64,000 nucleotides of DNA from Tenacibaculum sp. AHE14PA (GCF_019278465.1 NZ_CP058983.1:1425501-1489500); one strand, 5' to 3'; positions 1 through 8,790 are shown, counted from the first letter of the stretch. Numbers and translations are program-made. The notes: generated from the letters alone by a model not told the origin.

Positions 1-244
1 TTCGACATTAAAAAGTGCTGAAATGATTGTGGTTGAAGGAACTATTTATCCGCTATTAACTCGTTTAAAAAACGCTGGATTATTAACGTATAGATGGGAA
101 GAATCAACCTCAGGTCCGCCAAGAAAATACTATGTTTTAACCGAAAACGGTGGCATGTTTTTAAAAGAACTAAACAAAACATGGGGTAATTTAGTAAACG
201 CAGTAAACCTAGTAACAAGTACAAAATCAACTAACGATGAATAA
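1..244 (+). CDS. PadR-family transcriptional regulator (5' truncated by window edge)
   Basis: The reading frame is open from base 2, so the gene starts outside the window and only about 80 C-terminal residues are visible. The visible part carries the PadR winged-helix signature: a VVEGTIYPLLTRLKNAGLL stretch (recognition helix and start of the wing) followed by GPPRKYYVLTENG. PadR proteins are small dimeric repressors that respond to ligands or membrane stress. Its stop overlaps the start of the PspC gene by 8 bases, so the two are almost certainly cotranscribed, the common Bacteroidota arrangement of a PadR regulator next to a PspC membrane protein. The family call is firm; the ligand is unknown. 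Confidence 0.9.
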   Translation, partial: STLKSAEMIVVEGTIYPLLTRLKNAGLLTYRWEESTSGPPRKYYVLTENGGMFLKELNKTWGNLVNAVNLVTSTKSTNDE

Positions 245-2210
245 GACAATAAATATAAACTTAGGTGGATTCTTCTTTCATATAGATGAAATTGCTTATC
301 AGAAATTAAAGCGCTATTTAGAGGCCATTGGGCGTTCTTTAAGCGATGACCCGCAGGGAAAAAACGAAATAATATCAGATATTGAAGCTCGTATTAGCGA
401 ACTTTTATCTGAAAGAATTACAGATGCTCGCCAAGTAATAAACGAAAACGATATTGAAGAGGTTATCGCTATTATGGGGCAACCCGAAGATTATGCTGAA
501 GCTGAAGACAACTACAACGAGAACTCTTCATACAACTCAAGATCAACTAACCGATCATCTAAAAAATTATTTAGAGATGGTGATGATAAATTTTTAGGAG
601 GTGTTTGCTCTGGTATTGCACATTATTTTAACCTGGATGTTATTTGGATTCGTATTGCTTTTATTGTTTTAGTAGCCTCTGGTTTCTCTCCGTTAGCCTA
701 CATAATCCTTTGGATTTTATTACCCGAAGCAAAAACAACTTCAGAGAAATTACAGATGGAAGGTGAAGCTGTAAATATTGATAATATTGAAAAAAAAATT
801 CGTGACGAGTTTGAGTCTTTTTCAACAAAAATAAAAGATGGAGCAACTGGTATTTCAGAAAAAATATCGAGCGCAGATTACGAAAAAATGCGTGCGCAAA
901 CAAAATCTGGTTTTCAGGATTTTATAGACACTATGGGTAAAATTTTACTAACACTTTTTAAAGTGTTTGGTAAATTTATAGGAGTACTATTAATATTTAT
1001 TGCTGGTATAACTATTGTTTCTTTACTGCTAGGTATATTTTCTATAGGAAGTTTAGAGTTTTTAAATGTTGATAGTGAATTTGTGCATTATCCGCCTTTC
1101 TTTTACGAATCGACTTTACCTAGGTGGTTACTGTCTATTTCATTATTTGTTTTAATCGGAATTCCGTTTATCGTATTATTCATTTTAGGGTTACGAATAT
1201 TATCACCAAATATTAAAAAACTAAGTACCGGTGCTATCTTAACCTTATCAGGAATTTGGTTAGTATCTTTATTAGCAATCGGTTTTTCAGGTATCGAGTT
1301 TGCTACAACACATGCTTATAATGGTGCAAATATTAGTAAACACAGTATTAGTTACGCTATAAATGAACCTCTAAAAATTAGAGTAGTTAACGATGATAAT
1401 ATTTATTATAACCATAACCTACGCAACAGAAATAATTCGATTGGAGTTTCCGTTAATAATACTGAGTTAAAATACTCTAACGATATAAATATTGATGTTC
1501 GTAAAAGTGAAACTGGTAATGCTTATATCGAAATTAAAAAAACATCAGAAGGTAGAAAACGTAATAAGGCAAATGATAATGCTAAAGCGATTCAGTACAA
1601 TTTTAAATCAGCAAATAACACCATTGTTTTTGATGCTTTCTTTTTAAGCGAATACAAAAACATCTGGAAAGATGAAGAGGTAAAAGCTACCATTTTCATA
1701 CCAGAAGGAACAACAGTATATTTTGAAGGATCTTCTCGCAGGTTCTTAAATGATGTTAAAAACACGAAAGATATTTATGACCGCGATATGGCTAATCATC
1801 ATTTTAAAATGACAACAAAAGGTTTTGAATGTACCGATTGTGATGATGATACAACGAACAACAATCAAGATAATAACTGGAATTCTGACAACGACGAAGA
1901 TGTAAGTTTTTTATTCGACAGCACTATTAACGATTTAAAAGCTGAATTTATTATCAGTAAAAAAACCACTAAAAAAGAATTAGAAAAGCTAGTTACATGG
2001 TTTAAAAATAAAAAAAATATTGACATTAATATTGTGGATTCTAAATATAATAACAGTAACCAAATAGATAAAGTTACGCTAAGAATAAATTGCAATGATG
2101 GTTATAGAGGCGAATTAACAATCTCTAGCAATACTTTAAATGATATTTCTAAAGGTTTTAGACGAACTTATAATCAAGAACACAGAGGTTTAGCCTTTAA
2201 AACTTGGTAA
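237..2210 (+). CDS. PspC domain-containing membrane protein
   Basis: The protein has 657 residues. Residues about 1-90 form a soluble N-terminal region. A PspC domain lies at about 109-168 (KKLFRDGDDKFLGGVCSGIA followed by a hydrophobic helix ending WILLPEA). Further membrane segments lie at about 235-270, 295-320 and 330-355. The C-terminal 280 residues are polar, Asn/Asp-rich and probably outside the membrane. PspC proteins sense or support envelope integrity in the phage-shock response; the long C-terminal extension is typical of Bacteroidota versions and its role is not established. It is translationally coupled to the PadR gene (8-base overlap), so autoregulation through PadR is a reasonable inference. 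Confidence 0.88.
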   Translation: MNKTININLGGFFFHIDEIAYQKLKRYLEAIGRSLSDDPQGKNEIISDIEARISELLSERITDARQVINENDIEEVIAIMGQPEDYAEAEDNYNENSSYNSRSTNRSSKKLFRDGDDKFLGGVCSGIAHYFNLDVIWIRIAFIVLVASGFSPLAYIILWILLPEAKTTSEKLQMEGEAVNIDNIEKKIRDEFESFSTKIKDGATGISEKISSADYEKMRAQTKSGFQDFIDTMGKILLTLFKVFGKFIGVLLIFIAGITIVSLLLGIFSIGSLEFLNVDSEFVHYPPFFYESTLPRWLLSISLFVLIGIPFIVLFILGLRILSPNIKKLSTGAILTLSGIWLVSLLAIGFSGIEFATTHAYNGANISKHSISYAINEPLKIRVVNDDNIYYNHNLRNRNNSIGVSVNNTELKYSNDINIDVRKSETGNAYIEIKKTSEGRKRNKANDNAKAIQYNFKSANNTIVFDAFFLSEYKNIWKDEEVKATIFIPEGTTVYFEGSSRRFLNDVKNTKDIYDRDMANHHFKMTTKGFECTDCDDDTTNNNQDNNWNSDNDEDVSFLFDSTINDLKAEFIISKKTTKKELEKLVTWFKNKKNIDINIVDSKYNNSNQIDKVTLRINCNDGYRGELTISSNTLNDISKGFRRTYNQEHRGLAFKTW

Positions 2211-2225
2211 TCAAAAACAAAAACT

Positions 2226-2732
2226 ATGGGAGCTATTTTCGATTTTTTCTTTAAAGGTAATTTTTTCTTTAAATTCATCACACTTTTGTATGCCTTATTA
2301 TTCTCATTGATAACAAATGCACAAGTAGATGAAATTCCGAATTACAAAGCTGTAGATGCTAATTTACATAATGAAATTGTAAAAATGGATAGCATTTATT
2401 TTACCGCATACAATACTTGTGACATGAAAACCCAAGCAAAGTTGTATGATGAAGATTTAGAGTTTTTTCATGACAAAGGAGGTTTATCAACTTCTAAAAG
2501 TGATCTTTTAAAAGCCTTAGAGAAAAACATATGTGGCAAAGTAAACCGAACTTTAATAAAAGGAAGTATTGAAGTATATCCGATAAAAAATTACGGCGCA
2601 ATTCAAATTGGTTATCATAAGTTTTCTAATAATCAAGAACCTAACGAAAAATCAGTTCCTAGTAAATTTATTGTTATTTGGAAACAAGAAAACAAACAAT
2701 GGAAAATAACAAAAGTTATTAGCCTACATTAA
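2226..2732 (+). CDS. Secreted NTF2/SnoaL-like (DUF4440-type) protein
   Basis: The 168-residue protein has an N-terminal hydrophobic segment (residues about 12-32, ending near TNAQ) that looks like a signal peptide. The rest resembles the DUF4440/SnoaL-like cone fold: an amphipathic helix with an AYNTCDMKTQAKLYDEDLEF-type motif, then alternating strands ending in FIVIWKQENKQWKITKVISL, the usual last strands of the family. No catalytic residues can be assigned. It follows the PspC gene by 15 bases and may be the last gene of that transcript; a hairpin terminator lies about 85 bases downstream. Confidence 0.7.
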   Translation: MGAIFDFFFKGNFFFKFITLLYALLFSLITNAQVDEIPNYKAVDANLHNEIVKMDSIYFTAYNTCDMKTQAKLYDEDLEFFHDKGGLSTSKSDLLKALEKNICGKVNRTLIKGSIEVYPIKNYGAIQIGYHKFSNNQEPNEKSVPSKFIVIWKQENKQWKITKVISLH

Positions 2733-2815
2733 AATATAGTTCACACTAAAAACATTAGTTCATTTGTTATAGCTAACTCCAATGACACTAATACTTGGTT
2801 TTATTAGTTTACTAA

Positions 2816-2845
2816 GTCAAAGCTTAATTGCTTTGGCTTTTTTAT
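2816..2845 (+). terminator. Rho-independent terminator
   Basis: GTCAAAGC-loop-GCTTTGGC followed by a run of T. It lies downstream of the PadR/PspC/DUF4440 run. Confidence 0.65.
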
Positions 2846-2889
2846 TTTTAATAACTTTGATTAATTCTTAATTTATTTAATAAAGCTTT

Positions 2890-2897
2890 TATCTTTG
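2890..2897 (+). promoter_or_regulatory. Bacteroidota -7 element (TATCTTTG)
   Basis: A perfect TAnnTTTG match 30 bases before the ATG of the downstream lipoprotein gene. The expected transcription start falls about 20 bases before that ATG. Confidence 0.5.
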
Positions 2898-2926
2898 ATA
2901 AATATAAATTGCAAAAGAAAAAATTT

Positions 2927-3448
2927 ATGAAAAAAACATCTTTTATACTCTTTCTAATATTGATAAGTTGTAGTTCCCTTAAAGAGACTAAAAACTCATC
3001 TGAAAAGAAAAAAATAGAGATTTTTACTAACTCACAAAATTATACTCTAAAAATACCTAATCATTGGAAGACTGTAATTGATCATGATTTCATAAGTTAT
3101 ACACCTAAAGATTTAAATGATATTTTTCATAAAAATACTGTTAGAGTATTTAAAATCGCTCAAAAAGAAAAAACGTCTCTAAAGGAAATAATAGATGCCG
3201 AAATAAAAAAGCTAAAAAAAGTAATAAAAATAAATTCTCAACAGGTTATTAAAGATAAAACTCAATTCGGAACAACCTATATCCATCAATATAAACACAG
3301 TTGGAACCTAACTAATTATGAAGTAATAACATATTATTTTAAGGTTAAAAATAATTACTATTTATTTAGTTATTCTTCTGATGAAAGATTTCAAAAGAAA
3401 TACTATTATGATGCTTTATCAATTTTCAAATCATTCACATTGAAATAA
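2927..3448 (+). CDS. Putative lipoprotein of unknown function
   Basis: I chose the ATG at 2927 over the in-frame TTG 18 bases upstream because it gives a compact signal (MKKTSFILFLILISCSSLK) with a lipobox ending at Cys15. The mature part (about 158 residues) is Lys-rich and strand-rich, with pieces such as YTLKIPNHWKTVIDHDFISY and a C-terminal YLFSYSSDERFQKKYYYDAL. That resembles the fold of PsbP/DUF1795-like proteins that examine sudden envelope or fatty-acid stress, but I cannot confirm a family. It is a monocistronic gene ending at a bidirectional terminator shared with the convergent gene. Confidence 0.7.
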   Translation: MKKTSFILFLILISCSSLKETKNSSEKKKIEIFTNSQNYTLKIPNHWKTVIDHDFISYTPKDLNDIFHKNTVRVFKIAQKEKTSLKEIIDAEIKKLKKVIKINSQQVIKDKTQFGTTYIHQYKHSWNLTNYEVITYYFKVKNNYYLFSYSSDERFQKKYYYDALSIFKSFTLK

Positions 3449-3491
3449 ATCCTGAGCACTAAAGACAAACTACCTTAAAAAAACAATTCAT

Positions 3492-3535
3492 AACAACAAA
3501 AACCCACACTTTATAAAGTGTGGGTTTTTGTTGTT
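3492..3535. terminator. Bidirectional terminator between convergent genes
   Basis: A near-perfect palindrome (AACAACAAAAACCCACACTT and its complement around a short AT loop). The A and T tracts on both sides let it serve both strands. Its right arm touches the stop codon of the minus-strand gene. Confidence 0.8.
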
Positions 3536-3822
3536 TACGCTACTCCTAAAATTCTTTGAAGCGGAATAATTGTTGATTTTTTTAAGATGACCGACTTCTC
3601 TGTCAGTCCCCATATAGTAGTTTCTACCATTTTTAAACCAGTATCATCTACAAAGGTAATTCTTACTTTTCCTTTTTCTAGATTACCAAGAGCCAAAGCT
3701 CTCTTTAAATCTATAAAACGGTTAAGTTGATCATTTTTCTTTCCTAAAACTTCTGCTTTCGAAAAATTTAAAAATTTAATTTGTTCTTTTTCAATAATTT
3801 GAACATCGCTAATTGGTATCAT
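3535..3822 (-). CDS. Conserved-looking 95-residue hypothetical protein
   Basis: A small soluble protein with no signal peptide or membrane segment. The first half is mixed charged helix/strand and the second half has a strand pattern VRITFVDDTGLKMVETTIWG then SVILKKSTIIPLQRILGV. The ITF.DD.G....TTIW pattern resembles a small beta-barrel (Sm/PilZ-like) domain, but no family can be named. It has good codon usage and its own terminator, so it is probably real. Convergent with the upstream lipoprotein gene. Confidence 0.65.
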   Translation of the reverse strand: MIPISDVQIIEKEQIKFLNFSKAEVLGKKNDQLNRFIDLKRALALGNLEKGKVRITFVDDTGLKMVETTIWGLTEKSVILKKSTIIPLQRILGVA

Positions 3823-4007
3823 ATAATTGGGGAATTATAGGTTATTTACTAATACACATGAAAAACATAATATTTACCAAAAATAACAAATAACTACACT
3901 TTTCACAGTAAACATATGTTAATAAACACTATTAACTAATTAAACAATATAAATAACACATATTCTATACAATCCGTATTTAAAAACCATTTCCTTATTT
4001 TTACGAT

Positions 4008-4670
4008 ATGAAATACACTGTTTTAATATTATTATTCTCGTTATTTGTTCAATCTCAGCAGCTACCAAAAGGGTTTTCTTATTTACAAGAAATAGTTCCT
4101 TCTATAAAAAAAGAACTTAGATATTGCTCTGATAATAATTTTGTAGGTACTGCGATTAATGGGTATCAAGAAAACACACTTATTATCACTACAAAAGCAG
4201 CCAAAGCATTAAGTAAAGTACAAGGCGAGTTACTAAAAAAAGAATTGAGCCTGAAAGTTTTTGATGCTTATCGACCCCAAACTGCCGTAAATCATTTTGT
4301 GAAATGGGCACGTGTTATGAATGACACAGTAATGAAGCAGCAATACTATCCGAATGTTAAGAAAAGGCAGTTATTTAAAAAAGGATATATATCGTCAAAA
4401 TCTGGTCATTCTCGAGGTAGCACAGTCGATTTAACTATTATCGATTTAAAAACAAATAAGGAGTTAGATATGGGAAGTCCTTATGATTTTTTCGGAATCT
4501 CTTCACATATTGTATATCCTAAATTAACCAAACAACAACAAAAAAACAGACAATTACTACAAACTATAATGCGTAAATATAATTTTAGACCTTATTCTAA
4601 AGAATGGTGGCATTTTACTTTAAGAAATGAACCTTTTCCTTCAACTTATTTTAAGTTTCCTATTCATTAA
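4008..4670 (+). CDS. ddpX: D-alanyl-D-alanine dipeptidase, M15D (VanX/DdpX family)
   Basis: A zinc D,D-dipeptidase that hydrolyses D-Ala-D-Ala released from peptidoglycan. The protein has 220 residues with a signal peptide (to about residue 17), so it is exported. The active site is intact: Arg89 in DAYRP, zinc ligands His134 and Asp141 in SGHSRGSTVDLT, base Glu199 and ligand His202 in EWWHF. The spacings (R-H 45, H-D 7, D-E 58, E-H 3) equal those of VanX. No vanA/vanH partners or transporter lie nearby, so a housekeeping peptidoglycan-scavenging role is more likely than glycopeptide resistance. Confidence 0.92.
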   Translation: MKYTVLILLFSLFVQSQQLPKGFSYLQEIVPSIKKELRYCSDNNFVGTAINGYQENTLIITTKAAKALSKVQGELLKKELSLKVFDAYRPQTAVNHFVKWARVMNDTVMKQQYYPNVKKRQLFKKGYISSKSGHSRGSTVDLTIIDLKTNKELDMGSPYDFFGISSHIVYPKLTKQQQKNRQLLQTIMRKYNFRPYSKEWWHFTLRNEPFPSTYFKFPIH

Positions 4671-4775
4671 GAAACAACTGTTAAACATACTTCTAAAGTA
4701 ATCACCTCTACTAAAACAACTTACATAACAAGTAAGTTTTAACGCTTTGTTTAGACAAAGAAAAAAAATGGGCAT

Positions 4776-4783
4776 TATATTTG
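4776..4783 (+). promoter_or_regulatory. Bacteroidota -7 element (TATATTTG)
   Basis: A perfect TAnnTTTG match 17 bases before the ATG of the 226-residue secreted protein, implying a very short leader. Confidence 0.55.
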
Positions 4784-4799
4784 CCTATATTTATTTGAA

Positions 4800-5480
4800 A
4801 TGACAAAAAAACTGCACTTCTTTTTATTTATTATTACGTTAAGTATAAGCTCATATAATTTTGCGCAACTTGATGGTTCTTTTGGCAATAAAAAAAATAA
4901 TAACTCTTCTTCTTTTGGCAATATACCTGCCACATCTAAAGACGTTAAAAAACCAACATCGTTAGATTTTAAAAATAATGATGGTTTTAAAACGGCACAT
5001 ACTAAACAACAAAAGGATCTTAAAAAGAAACAAGCTGAAAGAGATTTAGAGAATAAAGGTATTTTAACCAAAGCTAAAATAGCAGAGCAGCAATACCTAA
5101 AATCTTTCCAAAAAATAAACGGAATGTACAACTACCCTGTTATCGATCAAGATTTAGGGAGTTTTAGTACAAAATCTAAAAATGTAAATATTATTTGCAG
5201 AGATTTTCAGTATCCAGACGGAGATCAGGTAATGATCCTTGTAAATAATATTCCGGTAGTTAGTAATTTAACACTTAAACAAAACTACCAATCTTTTAAC
5301 ATCCCTTTAGATGAAGGTATAAATACGATTGAAATCATAGCCTTAAATCAAGGAAGTTCAGGCCCTAACACCGCAGGATTTAAAATTTTTAATGATGCAG
5401 GTATGCTTATTTCATCTAATCAATGGAATTTGGCTACAGGTGCAAAAGCATCAATTATTATAGCAAAGCAAAAAGATTAG
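4800..5480 (+). CDS. Secreted protein of unknown function
   Basis: The 226-residue protein starts with a clear signal peptide (MTKKLHFFLFIITLSISSYN, cleavage near FAQ). A low-complexity Asn/Ser/Lys-rich linker (about 25-105) follows. The C-terminal domain (about 115-226) has a beta-sandwich pattern: NVNIICRDFQYPDGDQVMIL, then INTIEIIALNQGSSGPNTAG. This looks like an extracellular Ig-like or C2-like domain. I recognise the architecture from flavobacterial genomes but no function is known. It stands alone, about 140 bases before the pdh genes. Confidence 0.7.
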   Translation: MTKKLHFFLFIITLSISSYNFAQLDGSFGNKKNNNSSSFGNIPATSKDVKKPTSLDFKNNDGFKTAHTKQQKDLKKKQAERDLENKGILTKAKIAEQQYLKSFQKINGMYNYPVIDQDLGSFSTKSKNVNIICRDFQYPDGDQVMILVNNIPVVSNLTLKQNYQSFNIPLDEGINTIEIIALNQGSSGPNTAGFKIFNDAGMLISSNQWNLATGAKASIIIAKQKD

Positions 5481-5556
5481 AGTTCAAAGATTTTAGCACA
5501 AAAAAACCTTGCTATAACTTTTAACAAGAACTTTTTTAAAATTACCAAAAACTACT

Positions 5557-5564
5557 TACTTTTG
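5557..5564 (+). promoter_or_regulatory. Bacteroidota -7 element (TACTTTTG) for pdhA
   Basis: A perfect TAnnTTTG match 57 bases upstream of the E1-alpha ATG, consistent with a leader of roughly 50 bases for the pdhA-E2 operon. Confidence 0.55.
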
Positions 5565-5621
5565 TAGTTACGTTTTAAAATACGCAAAACAAACAAACTT
5601 TAAATAAACAACTAATATATA

Positions 5622-6617
5622 ATGAATAAAATAACCAAAGAAACCTATATCAATTGGTATAGAGACATGCTATTTTGGAGAAAGTTTGAAGATAAGTTAG
5701 CAGCTGTTTACATTCAACAGAAAGTAAGAGGTTTTTTACACTTATATAACGGTCAAGAGGCTGTTTTAGCTGGTTCATTACATGCAATGGATTTAACTAA
5801 AGATAAAATGATTACTGCATACCGTAACCACGTACAACCAATTGGTATGGGTGAAGATCCTAAACGTGTAATGGCAGAATTATATGGTAAAGCTACAGGT
5901 ACCTCTAAAGGTATGGGTGGTTCTATGCACATTTTTTCAAAAGAATTTGGTTTTTACGGTGGTCACGGAATTGTTGGTGGTCAAATTCCGTTAGGAGCAG
6001 GATTAGCTTTTGGAGACAAATACAAAGGTAATGATGCCGTAACTCTTTGTTACTTTGGTGATGGAGCTGCACGTCAGGGATCATTGCATGAAACTTTTAA
6101 CATGGCTATGAACTGGAAGTTACCAGTAATTTTCATCGTTGAAAACAATGGTTACGCAATGGGAACTTCTGTTGAAAGAACTGCTAACCACACTGATATC
6201 TGGAAGTTAGGTTTAGGATACGAAATGCCTTGTGGACCGGTAGACGGAATGAACCCTATTAAAGTTGCCGAAGCTGTTGATGAAGCTGTACAAAGAGCTC
6301 GTCGTGGTGAAGGACCTACTTTCTTAGAAATGAAAACATACCGATATAGAGGTCACTCAATGTCTGATGCACAACAATACCGTACAAAAGACGAAGTTGA
6401 AGAGTATAAAAAGATTGACCCTATTTCGCAAGTATTAGAGATCATTAAAGAAAACAAATATGCTTCTGAAGAAGAAATAGAAGCTATTAAAAAAGAAGTA
6501 AAAGAATCAGTAAAAGAATGTGAAAAGTTTGCTGATGAATCTCCATATCCTGAAATAAACCAATTACACGATATGGTATACGAACAAGAAGGTTATCCAT
6601 TTATAAAATCTAAGTAA
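5622..6617 (+). CDS. pdhA: Pyruvate dehydrogenase E1 component, alpha subunit
   Basis: The protein has 331 residues, the normal length for a heterotetrameric E1 alpha chain. The thiamine diphosphate/Mg motif runs from GDG (146-148) to NN (175-176). The phosphorylation-loop region YRGHSMSDAQQYR is conserved (in bacteria it is not a regulatory site). It decarboxylates pyruvate and passes the acetyl group to E2 lipoyl arms. The E2 gene follows after 3 bases, so the two are one operon. Neither the beta subunit nor E3 is in the window, so they must be encoded elsewhere, a known arrangement in this family. A branched-chain 2-oxoacid E1 alpha is less likely given the E2 partner. Confidence 0.95.
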   Translation: MNKITKETYINWYRDMLFWRKFEDKLAAVYIQQKVRGFLHLYNGQEAVLAGSLHAMDLTKDKMITAYRNHVQPIGMGEDPKRVMAELYGKATGTSKGMGGSMHIFSKEFGFYGGHGIVGGQIPLGAGLAFGDKYKGNDAVTLCYFGDGAARQGSLHETFNMAMNWKLPVIFIVENNGYAMGTSVERTANHTDIWKLGLGYEMPCGPVDGMNPIKVAEAVDEAVQRARRGEGPTFLEMKTYRYRGHSMSDAQQYRTKDEVEEYKKIDPISQVLEIIKENKYASEEEIEAIKKEVKESVKECEKFADESPYPEINQLHDMVYEQEGYPFIKSK

Positions 6618-6620
6618 ACC

Positions 6621-8255
6621 ATGGCTACAATTATAAACATGCCTCGCTTAAGCGACACGATGGAAGAAGGAGTGGTAGCTTCTTGGTTAAAAAACGTTGG
6701 AGACAAAGTTGAAGAAGGCGATATTTTAGCCGAAATTGAAACCGACAAAGCTACAATGGAGTTTGAATCTTTTCACGAAGGTGTTTTATTACACATTGGT
6801 GTTCAAGAAGGTGAAGGCGCTCCTGTTGATAGTTTATTGGCTATTATTGGTGAAGAAGGTGAAGACATTACTTCTTTATTAAACGAAAACACTGCCGATA
6901 AAGAAGAAAAGGAAGAAACTCCTAAGCAAGAAGAGGAAAGCGATAACAAAAATAACGCTGGCGAGAACGAAACAACAGCAACTCCTGAAGGTGCAATTGT
7001 TATTAACATGCCTCGACTAAGTGATACCATGGAAGAAGGTACTGTAGCTTCTTGGTTAAAAAGCGTTGGAGACAAAGTTGAAGAGGGTGATATTTTAGCT
7101 GAAATTGAAACTGATAAAGCTACAATGGAGTTTGAATCTTTTAACGAAGGTGTTTTATTACACATCGGTGTTCAAGAAGGTGAAGCTGCCCCTGTAGATA
7201 CTTTACTTGCTATTATTGGTAAGGAAGGTACAGATATTGATGCTGTATTAGCTTCTCAGAAATCAGGAAATACAACTGCTGCTCCTAAAGAAGAGAACAA
7301 AAAAGCCGATCAAAAAAAAGCCGATCAAAAAGAGGAAAAAAATGTAGTTCCTGAAACTGCAACAACTCCTTCTGGAGGTAGAATATTTGCTTCTCCACTA
7401 GCTAAAAAAATAGCAACAGATAAAGGAATTAATTTAGCTGATGTTAAAGGTTCTGGAGAAAACGGACGTATCGTTAAAAAAGATGTAGAAAATTACACTC
7501 CATCTGCCACAACTAAAACGAATACTAACACCTCTAATCCATCTGCAGTAAGAAACTTTGCTGTTGCCGGAGAAGAAAATACATCAGAAGTTAAAAATTC
7601 TCAAATGCGTAAAGCAATAGCTAAAGCATTAGGAAATTCTAAATTCTCTGCACCTCATTTCTACTTAAATATTGAAGTAGATATGGACAACGCAATGGCT
7701 TCTCGTAAAACAATTAATTCGATTCCTGATACCAAAGTATCATTTAACGATATGGTTGTAAAAGCGTGTGCTATGGCATTAAAAAAACATCCGAATGTAA
7801 ACACTAGCTGGACAGATAACAATACGTTATTTCACAGTCATATTCACATTGGCGTTGCAGTAGCTGTTGATGAAGGTTTAGTAGTACCTGTTGTAAAACA
7901 CACAGATGCTTTAAGCTTAACTCAAATAGGGTCTTCGGTTCGTGATTTAGCTGGTAAAGCAAGAAATAAGAAAATTACTCCTGCTGAAATGCAAGGAAGT
8001 ACTTTTACGGTTTCTAACTTAGGAATGTTTGGTATCGAAAGCTTTACTTCTATTATAAATCAACCTAACTCAGCAATTTTATCTGTTGGAGCCATTGTAC
8101 AAAAACCTGTTGTTAAAGACGGTGCTATTGTGGTCGGTAACACGATGAAATTAACTTTAGCTTGCGACCACAGAACGGTTGACGGTGCAGTTGGTGCTCA
8201 GTTTTTACAAACATTAAAAACATTTATTGAAAACCCTGTTACAATGTTAGCATAG
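6621..8255 (+). CDS. pdhC: Pyruvate dehydrogenase E2, dihydrolipoamide acetyltransferase with two lipoyl domains
   Basis: The 544-residue core enzyme of the PDH complex. In order: lipoyl domain 1 (about 2-80, lipoylated Lys43 in ETDKATME), a Glu/Lys/Asn-rich linker, lipoyl domain 2 (about 127-202, Lys166 in the same motif), a second Ala/Lys/Glu linker, the peripheral-subunit-binding domain (about 254-291, ASPLAKKIATDKGI...GRIVKKDVE) and the catalytic acyltransferase domain (about 315-544) with DHRTVDGA around His517. The two lipoyl domains are nearly identical in protein and very close in DNA, pointing to recent duplication or gene conversion. The ATG follows the E1-alpha stop by 3 bases. Confidence 0.95.
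   Translation: MATIINMPRLSDTMEEGVVASWLKNVGDKVEEGDILAEIETDKATMEFESFHEGVLLHIGVQEGEGAPVDSLLAIIGEEGEDITSLLNENTADKEEKEETPKQEEESDNKNNAGENETTATPEGAIVINMPRLSDTMEEGTVASWLKSVGDKVEEGDILAEIETDKATMEFESFNEGVLLHIGVQEGEAAPVDTLLAIIGKEGTDIDAVLASQKSGNTTAAPKEENKKADQKKADQKEEKNVVPETATTPSGGRIFASPLAKKIATDKGINLADVKGSGENGRIVKKDVENYTPSATTKTNTNTSNPSAVRNFAVAGEENTSEVKNSQMRKAIAKALGNSKFSAPHFYLNIEVDMDNAMASRKTINSIPDTKVSFNDMVVKACAMALKKHPNVNTSWTDNNTLFHSHIHIGVAVAVDEGLVVPVVKHTDALSLTQIGSSVRDLAGKARNKKITPAEMQGSTFTVSNLGMFGIESFTSIINQPNSAILSVGAIVQKPVVKDGAIVVGNTMKLTLACDHRTVDGAVGAQFLQTLKTFIENPVTMLA
6633..7226 (+). repeat. Internal duplication: two near-identical lipoyl-domain coding segments
   Basis: Bases about 6633-6860 and 6999-7226 encode lipoyl domains 1 and 2. 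Long stretches are identical at the DNA level and most differences are silent third positions (cgc/cga, agc/agt, gac/gat). Confidence 0.85.
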
Positions 8256-8274
8256 TTTTTCAATAATATTCTAT

Positions 8275-8306
8275 AAAAAAAGCTCGCAATTTGCGAGCTT
8301 TTTTAT
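8275..8306 (+). terminator. Terminator of the pdhA-E2 operon
   Basis: AAAGCTCGCAA-TTGCGAGCTTT palindrome followed by a T run, 20 bases after the E2 stop codon. Confidence 0.85.
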
Positions 8307-8373
8307 TTTAATACTTTTTTTCGCTTGTACTACATGTGGTTCGCTATAGTAAACTATAAATTGAAAATAATTT

Positions 8374-8790
8374 CAATGTTTAAACTTTAAAACAAGCAAT
8401 CTTATCGCTGTTTTTACAGCTGTTAAATCGACTTTCTTAGCAAACTTAAGTAGTATTAATAATTCTGTTTTGAAACGCTATAAAACAAGTTAAAACATCA
8501 TTTACATTTAATGCAGAATACTTCGGGTTCTTACTCTTAAAAGTATTAATTGTTTTCATACTTTCTTCGGATAATATGTCTAACCCAAATTATTACCTAA
8601 ATAACCTGATTTGAAATTAGGGTCTGATTGCTTCTTAGAGTTGATAATCTTACTTTTTTTTGTATTACAAAATACTCCATACCTACAAATACTTATCTAG
8701 ATTTACCTTCTGATTTTTGATGTAGTTAATTCTATAATAGTTCTTTATCCTTTTAGTAAAAGCAACAAGAGTGTTTGCAAACTCTTTTTA
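8374..8790 (-). pseudogene. Decayed protein-coding gene, at least two frameshifts, family unknown
   Basis: No intact ORF exists here, but the minus strand reads as protein if the frame is shifted twice. From the 5' side: RYGVFCNTKKSKIINSKKQS...FKSGYLGNNLG (to about 8590), then LDILSEESMKTINTFKSKNP...VLTCFIAFQN (about 8588-8470), then ELLILLKFAKKVDLTAVKTA...RLLVLKFKH and TGA at 8374. Earlier fragments such as TKRIKNYYRINYIKN in other frames extend the trace to about 8790. Composition in these frames is coding-like, in contrast to the flanking AT-rich DNA. I do not recognise the family. Bases 8790-9048 hold nothing I can call. Confidence 0.4.

Noticed and set aside
4008..4670. VanX-type dipeptidase considered as a glycopeptide-resistance gene
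   Set aside because: No vanA/vanH ligase or dehydrogenase or VanRS genes are nearby; Gram-negative dipeptidases of this type are housekeeping.
6803..7165. 120-codon minus-strand ORF opposite the E2 lipoyl domains
   Set aside because: Ser/Leu-rich complement of the Glu-rich linker and lipoyl coding sequence.
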